Below the pieces are notes generated by a model. That model had not been told where the DNA came from. It did no database searches and worked only from the letters and a program-made list of their open reading frames with translations. The position numbers and the translations under genes were made by a program. A stretch of DNA of 5,356 bases from Euzebyaceae bacterium (GTDB lineage Bacteria > Actinomycetota > Nitriliruptoria > Euzebyales > Egibacteraceae), in contig JACCXR010000535.1 in NCBI GenBank assembly GCA_013696915.1, forward strand, positions 1 to 5,356, in the 5' to 3' direction. Below, one piece after another: positions 1 to 4,607 of the stretch (positions are counted from its first letter, which is position 1; the number at the start of each line of letters is the position of its first letter).

Positions 1-162
1 GCCGACGGCCCTCCCCGGCGTGCCGGCGGCCTTCGCCGGCGTGCCGGCGGCGGAGTCCCGGCATGCCCGGCACTGGCGCGGTGTCCAGCCCGGGAACCGG
101 GCGACGACCTTGTCGGACAGCGTGAACGGACGGTCGCACGTCCCACAGGTGAACTCGGCCAT
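1..162 (-). CDS. Zinc-ribbon protein, N-terminal 54 residues (runs off the left edge)
   Basis: The ATG at 162 opens a frame that stays open to base 1, so only the N-terminus is visible. It begins MAEFTCGTCDRPF. It has a C-x2-C pair at residues 6 and 9 and a second C-x2-C pair at 31 and 34, after a PGWTPRQC segment, which is the spacing of a small four-cysteine zinc ribbon. After residue 38 it becomes an Ala/Gly/Thr/Pro/Lys linker with a seven-residue repeat (AAGTPxx twice), suggesting a flexible tether to a C-terminal domain outside the window. No SD precedes the ATG, but a TANNNT -10-like hexamer ends 7 nt upstream, as expected for a leaderless transcript. Function cannot be assigned from the fragment. 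Short zinc ribbons of this look occur at the front of nucleic-acid-acting proteins such as some actinobacterial RNase H-like proteins, but that is only a recollection. The complementary strand is also open and is treated as a shadow. Confidence 0.72.
   Translation of the reverse strand, partial: MAEFTCGTCDRPFTLSDKVVARFPGWTPRQCRACRDSAAGTPAKAAGTPGRAVG
15..51 (-). repeat. Two 16-bp direct repeats in the linker of the zinc-ribbon gene
   Basis: CCGGCGTGCCGGCGGC occurs exactly at 15-30 and 36-51, a 21-bp period. Twenty-one is a multiple of three, so the duplication is in frame and encodes the repeated AAGTP segment of the linker. It looks like in-frame expansion of a low-complexity linker. Confidence 0.6.
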
Positions 163-169
163 CGGAGGA

Positions 170-175
170 ACCGTA
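170..175 (-). promoter_or_regulatory. Candidate -10 hexamer for a leaderless zinc-ribbon transcript
   Basis: On the minus strand TACGGT fits the actinobacterial TANNNT -10 pattern. It lies 7 nt before the ATG at 162, which would place transcription start at or next to the start codon. The lack of an SD before that ATG supports this. No convincing -35 is seen. An imperfect inverted repeat (TCGCCC at 181-186, GGGCGA at 195-200) occupies the place where the spacer and -35 would be. This is inferred from pattern only. Confidence 0.4.
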
Positions 176-259
176 GCCGCTCGCCCGGACGGGCGGGCGA
201 TGCGCGGGCGCCGCTCCCCGGCCGGCGCGCAGCGGACTCCGGCGTCAGCAATCCCATGA

Positions 260-276
260 CGGTCGCTGCGCGACCG
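260..276. other. Perfect 7-bp hairpin in the gap upstream of the zinc-ribbon gene
   Basis: CGGTCGC (260-266) and GCGACCG (270-276) are perfect inverted repeats around a 3-nt loop. There is no T-rich tract on either side. It could be a second, U-tract-free terminator for the operon to its right, a protein-binding site, or chance in GC-rich DNA. Apart from this hairpin, the one at 295-323, the -10 candidate and the inverted repeat at 181-200, the gap 163-328 shows nothing else. Confidence 0.35.
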
Positions 277-294
277 CCACAACCGAGGCCATGA

Positions 295-323
295 GAATCG
301 CCTCGGACGAGCCTCCGCGATTC
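295..323 (-). terminator. Possible terminator hairpin after the membrane-protein gene
   Basis: GAATCG (295-300) pairs with CGATTC (318-323), and CGGA (304-307) pairs with TCCG (314-317), leaving a 3-nt bulge and a 6-nt loop. The stem begins 5 nt past the stop codon of the membrane-protein gene, the usual place for an intrinsic terminator. No U-run follows on the minus strand, which is common in high-GC actinobacteria but lowers confidence. Confidence 0.42.
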
Positions 324-328
324 ACGGC

Positions 329-667
329 TCAGCGGCCCGATCCCTGGGCGCCGAGCACGAGCATGGGCGAGGCCATGGTGAACAGCACGACGCCGGCGGT
401 CCACGCGAGCCGGCGGCGGGTGGCGCGTTGGTCGGCGAGCACGTCGAGGAACAGCGCGAGGATCAGCCAGCCGCTGGCCACAGCGCCCCCGAAGCACAGG
501 GCGAGCAGGACGACGGTCAGCCCCTCGCGGCCGCCGAGGCCCGCGACCAGGGTCGCGGCGAGGAGCAGGACCGACAGCACTGCCCAGGTCGCGGCGCCGG
601 CGACGAGCGCGCGCCGGACGATCCGCCGGTCCCGGTCGGCAGGCGGCGGCTCGCCGGACGCGGTCAT
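329..667 (-). CDS. Small membrane protein with three predicted helices, unknown function
   Basis: This 112-residue protein has a charged, probably cytoplasmic N-terminus (residues 1-19, rich in Pro, Asp and Arg). Three hydrophobic segments follow at about 20-45, 49-78 and 87-107. An RATRRR basic patch at 81-86 before the third helix favours a cytoplasmic loop there, by the positive-inside rule. The second segment contains several small residues and ends at an Asp (75). No catalytic motif or recognisable family is seen. Its ATG overlaps the stop of the acyl-CoA dehydrogenase gene as ATGA and has no clear SD, so it is probably translated by coupling as the last gene of the M24-dehydrogenase operon. 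Hydropathy and conserved coupling make it a real gene. A functional tie to the dehydrogenase is not shown. Confidence 0.78.
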   Translation of the reverse strand: MTASGEPPPADRDRRIVRRALVAGAATWAVLSVLLLAATLVAGLGGREGLTVVLLALCFGGAVASGWLILALFLDVLADQRATRRRLAWTAGVVLFTMASPMLVLGAQGSGR

Positions 668-1806
668 CCGTCGCGCAGCAGGTCCCGGGAGATCACGACG
701 CGCTGGACCTGGTTCGTGCCCTCGACGATCTGGAGCACCTTCGCCTCCCGCATCAGCCGCTCGACGGGGTAGTCGGTCGTGTACCCGTAGCCGCCGAAGA
801 CCTGGACCGCGTCGGTCGCGACCCGCATGGCGGTGTCACTGGCGAACAGCTTTGCCATGGCGGCGATGCGGCCGTACGGGCTGCCGGCGTCCCGGCGCTC
901 GGCCGCCTCCAGCCACAGCGCCCGTGCGGCCTCGACCCCCGTCGCCATGTCCGCCAGCATGAACGCGACACCCTGGAACTGGCCGATCGGCCGGCCGAAC
1001 TGCTCGCGTTCGCGGGCGTAGGCGACCGCGTGGTCGAGCGCCGCCTGCGCGAGCCCGGTCGAGCAGGCGGCGATGCCCAGCCGCCCGCCGTCGAGCGCGC
1101 GCATCGCGATCCGGAAGCCCTGCCCCTCGGACGCCAGGAGGTTGCGGGCGGGCACCCGCGCGCCGTCGAAGATCAGCTGGCCGGTGGGCGAGGCGTTCAT
1201 GCCCAGCTTGTGCTCGGGCGGGGCGAACACCAGGCCGGGGGTGTCCGCCGGCACGAGCAGCGCGGAGATCCCGCGGCTCTTGTCGGGACCGGTGCGGCAC
1301 ATCAGGACGTAGACGTCGGCCTCGCCCGCGTGGGTCACCCACGCCTTCGTCCCGTGGACGACGTAGGCGTCCCCGTCGCGCTCCGCCCGGGTCGCCAGCC
1401 CGGCGGCGTCCGAGCCGCTGCCCGGCTCGGACAGCGAGTAGGCGCCGAGCCACTCCCCCGAGGTCAGCCGCGGCAGCGCCTCGCGCCGCAGGTCCTCGGA
1501 GGCGTAGGTCGCCACGGCCCAGCTCGCGAGGGTGTGGACCGACAGGCCGAGGCCGACCGTCATGAACGACCTGGCCAGCTCCTCGACGACCCGCAGGTAC
1601 ACGCCGTAGGGCTGCCCCGAGCCGCCGTGCTCCGCGTCGAAGGGGAGCCCCATGAGGTCCATCCGGCCGAGGGCGTCGAACAGGTCCCGGGGGAACCGTC
1701 CCGCCTTCTCGTCGGTGTCCGCGCGCGGACCGACCTCGTTGACCGCGTACGCGCGGACGAGGTCGAGCAGGTCCCGTTGCTCGGCGTCCAGGCGGGTCAC
1801 GGTCAC
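664..1806 (-). CDS. Acyl-CoA dehydrogenase (FAD-dependent)
   Basis: This 380-residue protein has the length and domain order of the short/medium-chain acyl-CoA dehydrogenase family: an all-alpha N-terminal domain (about 5-120), a beta domain (about 121-230), and a C-terminal four-helix domain (about 235-378). The flavin/substrate signature YSLSEPGSGSD lies at 123-133, the REREQFGRPIGQFQ segment at 265-278, and QVFGGYGYTTDYPVER at 335-350. In the IVEGTNQVQR motif, Glu362 aligns with the catalytic base that removes the alpha proton of the acyl-CoA. Electrons from alpha,beta-dehydrogenation would go to ETF in the cytoplasm. Substrate cannot be told from sequence. The start is GTG at 1806; GTG at 1800 is an alternative. 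Neither has an SD, but the first overlaps (GTGA) the stop of a small frame from the upstream repeat region. The gene is coupled to the membrane-protein gene downstream by ATGA. Confidence 0.95.
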   Translation of the reverse strand: MTVTRLDAEQRDLLDLVRAYAVNEVGPRADTDEKAGRFPRDLFDALGRMDLMGLPFDAEHGGSGQPYGVYLRVVEELARSFMTVGLGLSVHTLASWAVATYASEDLRREALPRLTSGEWLGAYSLSEPGSGSDAAGLATRAERDGDAYVVHGTKAWVTHAGEADVYVLMCRTGPDKSRGISALLVPADTPGLVFAPPEHKLGMNASPTGQLIFDGARVPARNLLASEGQGFRIAMRALDGGRLGIAACSTGLAQAALDHAVAYAREREQFGRPIGQFQGVAFMLADMATGVEAARALWLEAAERRDAGSPYGRIAAMAKLFASDTAMRVATDAVQVFGGYGYTTDYPVERLMREAKVLQIVEGTNQVQRVVISRDLLRDG

Positions 1807-1883
1807 GGCACGGGCCGGGCGTCGGCGCGGCGGGTCACGGAGCGACGGGTCACGGGGCGGCGGGGCACGGGGCGGCGGGTCAC
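1803..1883 (-). CDS. Possible 26-codon leader/coupling ORF between the M24 and dehydrogenase genes
   Basis: A GTG at 1883-1881 shares GTGA with the M24 stop codon (1882-1880). It opens a 26-codon frame ending in TGA at 1805-1803, which itself shares GTGA with the dehydrogenase GTG (1806-1804). The peptide would be strongly basic, with nine Arg and a five-residue period of V-[T/P]-R-R-x, because it is encoded by the 15-bp tandem repeats. Further in-frame GTGs sit in the other repeat copies. The three genes would use three different frames. No SD is visible. It may be a translated coupler that hands ribosomes to the dehydrogenase, or a by-product of a repeat that happens to contain GTGA. Expression is not shown. 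Confidence 0.3.
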   Translation of the reverse strand: MTRRPVPRRPVTRRSVTRRADARPVP

Positions 1884-1890
1884 GGCGCGA
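1831..1890. repeat. Four tandem copies of a 15-bp repeat at the M24-dehydrogenase junction
   Basis: Copies lie at 1831-1845, 1846-1860, 1861-1875 and 1876-1890 with no gaps. The consensus on the plus strand is CGGGTCACGGNGCGR. The third copy carries CGGGGCACGG in place of CGGGTCACGG. The core CGGGTCACGG recurs once more at 1793-1802, inside the first codons of the dehydrogenase gene. The array contains the M24 stop codon and fills most of the 73-nt intergenic gap. Because the period is a multiple of three, each GTGACC-type copy repeats a TGA in the M24 frame, so extra stops follow the first one. Confidence 0.85.
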
Positions 1891-2986
1891 CGGCCACCGC
1901 GGCCCGGTCGAGGGTGTTCAGCCGCTCGCACCCGTCGTCGGTCACGACGACGATGTCCTCGATGCGCATGCCGAACCGGCCGGGCAGGTAGACGCCCGGC
2001 TCGATCGAGAAGGCCATGCCGGGGGCAAGGGCGAGGTCGTTGCCGGCGACGATGTAGGGGTCCTCGTGCTCCTCGAGGCCGATGCCGTGGCCGGTGCGGT
2101 GGACGAAGTGCCCGCCGTAGCCGGCGGCGGAGAGCACGTCGCGCGCGGCCGCGTCGATTGCGGCGGCGGTCACCCCCGGGTGGACCGCGTCGCACGCCGC
2201 CGCCTGCGCCGTCTCCAGCGCCGCGTGGGCCTCGGCGTAGCCGTCCGGCGGGTCGCCGACGACGTAGTCGCGGGTGCAGTCCGAGCAGTAGCCGTCGAGG
2301 GTGCCGCCGATGTCGACGACGATCGCGTCGCCGTCGGCGAGGACGCGGCTGCCGGTCTCGTGGTGCGGCGACGCGCCGTTGGGGCCGGAGCCGACGATGA
2401 CGAAGTTCACGGTCTGGTGCCCCTCGGCGAGGATGGCGTCGGCGATGTCCCGGCCCACCTCGGACTCCGTGCGTCCGGCCTTGAGCAGTCCCGGCACCTG
2501 GGCGTGGACGCGGTCGATCGCCTGGCCGGCGCGCCGGAGCGCATCCACCTCGTCGGGGGCCTTGCGCATCCGCAGCTCGCGGGTGACCGTGCTCGCACGC
2601 ACCCAGGACGCCGACGGCAACGCGTCCTGGAGCCCGAGCAGGAACGTCGACCAGAGGCGGTCGCCCGCCCCCAGCACGGCGCCGGGCGGGAGGCCGTCGA
2701 GGCAGCGGGCGGCGAGCGCGAACGGGTCGTCGGTCTCGGCGAAGTCCTGGATCGCCACCGCGCCGCCGGCGCCGGAGTCCTCCGCCCGCGGCCGTTCAAG
2801 CCGGGGCACGAGCAGCGCGTGGCGTCCGTCGGCGCGGGCGACGAGCAGGGTGAGCCGTTCCAGCGGCAGCGCGCGGTAGCCGACGAGATAGCGCAGATCC
2901 GCCCCGGGGCCCAGCAGCAGCGCGTCGACGCCGGCGGCCGCCATCTGCGCGGCCGCGCGGTCGAGAGCGGGCGTGGGGACGGGCAT
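1880..2986 (-). CDS. M24-family metallopeptidase (Xaa-Pro aminopeptidase/dipeptidase-like)
   Basis: The 368-residue product has a creatinase-type N-terminal domain (about 1-135) and a pita-bread M24 catalytic domain (about 145-355). All five metal ligands expected of the family are present: Asp225 (VVDIGG), Asp236 (11 residues later, CSDCTRDY), His300 (TGHGIG), Glu329 (SIEPGVY) and Glu343 (MRIED). His208/209 before ETGSR fits the substrate-side histidine. It should be a cytoplasmic two-metal enzyme cleaving N-terminal Xaa-Pro bonds or Xaa-Pro dipeptides, although creatinase-like members with other substrates share this layout. The ATG at 2986 was chosen because GAGGAG lies 8 nt upstream and homology starts there. 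The frame remains open much further upstream, but that extension crosses the opposite gene and is not coding. It is the first gene of the operon with the dehydrogenase. Confidence 0.93.
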   Translation of the reverse strand: MPVPTPALDRAAAQMAAAGVDALLLGPGADLRYLVGYRALPLERLTLLVARADGRHALLVPRLERPRAEDSGAGGAVAIQDFAETDDPFALAARCLDGLPPGAVLGAGDRLWSTFLLGLQDALPSASWVRASTVTRELRMRKAPDEVDALRRAGQAIDRVHAQVPGLLKAGRTESEVGRDIADAILAEGHQTVNFVIVGSGPNGASPHHETGSRVLADGDAIVVDIGGTLDGYCSDCTRDYVVGDPPDGYAEAHAALETAQAAACDAVHPGVTAAAIDAAARDVLSAAGYGGHFVHRTGHGIGLEEHEDPYIVAGNDLALAPGMAFSIEPGVYLPGRFGMRIEDIVVVTDDGCERLNTLDRAAVAVAP

Positions 2987-2994
2987 GGAGAGCA

Positions 2995-3000
2995 CTCCTC
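2995..3000 (-). promoter_or_regulatory. Ribosome binding site of the M24 gene
   Basis: GAGGAG on the minus strand, with an 8-nt spacer to the ATG at 2986. It is the only strong, well-placed SD in the window and decides the M24 start against longer in-frame extensions. Its first G (base 3000) lies in the left arm of the adjacent inverted repeat. Confidence 0.75.
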
Positions 3001-3024
3001 GGCGGCGGAGACGGGCGCCGCCGA
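2999..3024. promoter_or_regulatory. 9-bp inverted repeat between the candidate -10 and the SD of the M24 gene
   Basis: TCGGCGGCG (2999-3007) and CGCCGCCGA (3016-3024) are perfect inverted repeats with an 8-nt loop. On the minus strand one end touches the last base of the candidate -10 and the other end touches the SD. As DNA it could be an operator covering the transcription start. As RNA it would form a strong GC hairpin directly against the SD and could limit initiation. Function is inferred from position only. Confidence 0.45.
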
Positions 3025-3029
3025 TGATA
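3024..3029 (-). promoter_or_regulatory. Candidate -10 of the M24-dehydrogenase-membrane protein operon
   Basis: TATCAT on the minus strand is one of the few AT-rich hexamers in the divergent intergenic region. It is close to the TATAAT/TANNNT consensus. It would give a 5' leader of roughly 30 nt before the ATG at 2986. No good -35 is found 16-19 nt upstream, so this is tentative. Confidence 0.38.
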
Positions 3030-3092
3030 CCGACGCCTTCGCGCGGGCTGGTTTCAGGTGCCCGTGGCGCCGGGTAGCGGTCGGAGGAACGG

Positions 3093-3120
3093 ACCGAGAC
3101 ACCGACACCGAGACACCGAC
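3093..3120. repeat. Two perfect 14-bp tandem repeats upstream of the DJ-1/PfpI gene
   Basis: ACCGAGACACCGAC is repeated exactly at 3093-3106 and 3107-3120, ending 13 nt before the ATG at 3134. It lies in the probable 5' leader. A GGAGGAA sequence at 3083-3089, just before the repeats, looks like a strong SD but has no start codon within reach. The SD actually in range of the ATG, GAAGGGG at 3121-3127, is weaker. The repeats could bind a regulator or be a slippage product. Confidence 0.6.
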
Positions 3121-3133
3121 GAAGGGGCCCGCT

Positions 3134-3673
3134 ATGCCCGGCACACTTGATGGCCGCAGGATCGCGATGCTCGCGACGGACGGGGTGGAACAGATCGAGT
3201 TGACGCAGCCGCGGCAGGCTCTCCAGGACGCCGGCGCCACGGTCGAGCTGGTCTCCCTGGAGGCCGGCGAAATCCAGGGCGTCGAGCACATGGACAAGGG
3301 CGACACGTTCGCCGTCGATCGCACGGTGAGCGACGCCAGCGCCGGGGACTACGACGGTCTGGTCCTCCCCGGCGGCGTGGCCAACCCCGACTTCCTCAGG
3401 GTGGACCGCGACGCCGTCGCGTTCGTCCGTGCGTTCTTCGAGGCCGGCAAGCCCGTCGGCGCGATCTGCCACGGACCGTGGACGCTGATCGAGGCGAACG
3501 TGGTGGCGGGCCGGACGCTCACGTCGTGGCCGAGCCTGCAGACCGACATCCGCAACGCCGGCGGGGAGTGGGTCGACGAGGAGGTCGTCACCGACAACGG
3601 CCTCGTGACCAGCCGGAAGCCCGACGACCTCAAGGCGTTCTCCGAGGCCCTCGTCGAGGCCTTCAGATCTTGA
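3134..3673 (+). CDS. DJ-1/PfpI-family protein (YhbO/PfpI-like, class I glutamine amidotransferase fold)
   Basis: The 179-residue protein matches the PfpI/YhbO size and fold across its whole length. The nucleophile elbow GAICHGPW at 109-116 gives Cys112 and His113, and Glu19 (GVEQIEL) aligns with the family's acidic residue that polarises the cysteine. LVLPGG at 76-81 and the TSWPSLQTDIRNAGGEW stretch at 130-146 are also typical. Members have been described as intracellular proteases, glyoxalases or deglycases and general stress proteins; which activity applies here is not visible. It is predicted to be cytoplasmic, with no signal peptide. The ATG at 3134 has a weak SD 6 nt upstream and starts the homology. 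The frame is open far upstream, but that part lies antisense to the M24 gene and is a shadow. It is the only plus-strand gene, divergent from M24 and overlapping the kinase gene tail to tail by 11 nt. Confidence 0.94.
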   Translation: MPGTLDGRRIAMLATDGVEQIELTQPRQALQDAGATVELVSLEAGEIQGVEHMDKGDTFAVDRTVSDASAGDYDGLVLPGGVANPDFLRVDRDAVAFVRAFFEAGKPVGAICHGPWTLIEANVVAGRTLTSWPSLQTDIRNAGGEWVDEEVVTDNGLVTSRKPDDLKAFSEALVEAFRS

Positions 3674-4607
3674 GGCGCAGTGCCCGCTCGACGAGGCGGA
3701 AGGTCGCGGGGGTGCGCCCGAGCAGTTCGCCGTCGGCCTCGACGGCGAGCGGGCGGGGCGGTGCGATCTCCACCGTCGGCGACTGCCACTCGACCACGTT
3801 CGGGTGCGGCAGGTGCTCACCGCGGTAGATCTTCTGCGTCATCGTGAACACCTGGCTGCGTTCTCCGGTGAACACCTGGACGTTGAACTTCCCGTCGTCG
3901 GGGAGCGCGCGCGGGGCGACCTTCATGCCGCCGCCGAAGAACTGGCAGTTCGCGACCACGAGGTCGACGACCGGCACGGTGGTCGACGTGTGCGCGACAG
4001 AGACCTCGGTCTCCTGCCGGTCGAGCCCGCCGATGGCGGCGTAGGCCGCGACCAGGTAGCGGACGCGGCCGAGCCAGCGGGGGAGCCGATCGGCGCGCCG
4101 CACCACGTCGGCGCCCCAGCCGACCTGCGCGATGTTCGCGAACAGCCGTTGGGCCGGGCGTCCGCCGAGGTCCGTGAACGTCACCACGCCGAGATCGATC
4201 TCCATCGTCGCCTCGCTCGCCAGGTGTCGGGCGACGACCTCGGGCTTGCGGTCGAGCCCGAACGTCCTCGCGAAGTCGCAGCCGGAGCCGCCCGACGCCA
4301 CGCCGAACACGAGGCCGGGCGCCCTCGGCTCCCCCTCCGCCGTCAGCAGCCCGTTCACGACCTCGTGGACGGTGCCGTCCCCCCCGACGGCGGCGACGAA
4401 GCGCACCCCGTCCTCGAGCGCCGCCCTGGCCGCCGGCCCGGCGCCCCGGGGGCCGTCCGTCTCGACCACTTCGTGGAGGACCCCGCGGGCGTCCAGCGCA
4501 GCTCGCAGCGCGGGCAGCGTCCGGCCCGCCGACCCCCGGCCGGCGCGGGGGTTGACGACCAGCCGGAGGGGGCCGAAGGGGCTGCTCGACGGTCGCGGAC
4601 GCGTCAC
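3663..4607 (-). CDS. YegS/DgkB-type lipid (diacylglycerol) kinase family protein
   Basis: The 314-residue protein begins with LRLVVNPRAGRGSAG (14-28), the first beta strand and glycine-rich loop of the family. The nucleotide-binding GGDGTVHEVVNG lies at 75-86. FGGGM (224-228) with the following PRALPDDG (232-239), and the EADGE (290-294), match the C-terminal metal/catalytic region. The family phosphorylates diacylglycerol, sphingoid or related lipids with ATP at the membrane surface, and an actinobacterial role in phospholipid or glycolipid turnover is plausible. The second glycine-rich motif reads SGGSGCDFAR (105-114), where GTGNDFAR is usual, so Asn is replaced by Cys110. The GTG start at 4607 shares GTGA with the helicase stop and has no SD, indicating coupling. 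Longer in-frame extensions upstream overlap the helicase coding region and are rejected. Confidence 0.92.
   Translation of the reverse strand: MTRPRPSSSPFGPLRLVVNPRAGRGSAGRTLPALRAALDARGVLHEVVETDGPRGAGPAARAALEDGVRFVAAVGGDGTVHEVVNGLLTAEGEPRAPGLVFGVASGGSGCDFARTFGLDRKPEVVARHLASEATMEIDLGVVTFTDLGGRPAQRLFANIAQVGWGADVVRRADRLPRWLGRVRYLVAAYAAIGGLDRQETEVSVAHTSTTVPVVDLVVANCQFFGGGMKVAPRALPDDGKFNVQVFTGERSQVFTMTQKIYRGEHLPHPNVVEWQSPTVEIAPPRPLAVEADGELLGRTPATFRLVERALRLKI

Noticed and set aside
291..962. Plus-strand frame antisense to the membrane-protein and dehydrogenase genes
   Set aside because: Arg/Pro/Ser-rich composition, no homology, and overlap of two better supported minus-strand genes.
1831..1890. 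CRISPR-like array
   Set aside because: The 15-bp units are contiguous, with no spacers, and lie at a gene junction; this is a simple tandem repeat.
1030..2400. 456-codon plus-strand frame antisense to the dehydrogenase and M24 genes
   Set aside because: Extreme Arg/Gly/Pro composition and opposition to two conserved genes mark it as a shadow.
1652..3133. Long plus-strand open frame leading into the DJ-1/PfpI gene, across the M24 gene
   Set aside because: It is antisense to a clearly conserved peptidase, is low-complexity Arg/Gly/Val-rich, and family homology begins only at the ATG at 3134. It is a GC-rich shadow frame.
2987..3820. In-frame minus-strand extension of the M24 gene to 3820
   Set aside because: It runs antisense through the DJ-1/PfpI gene, and the ATG at 2986 has the good SD and the family N-terminus.
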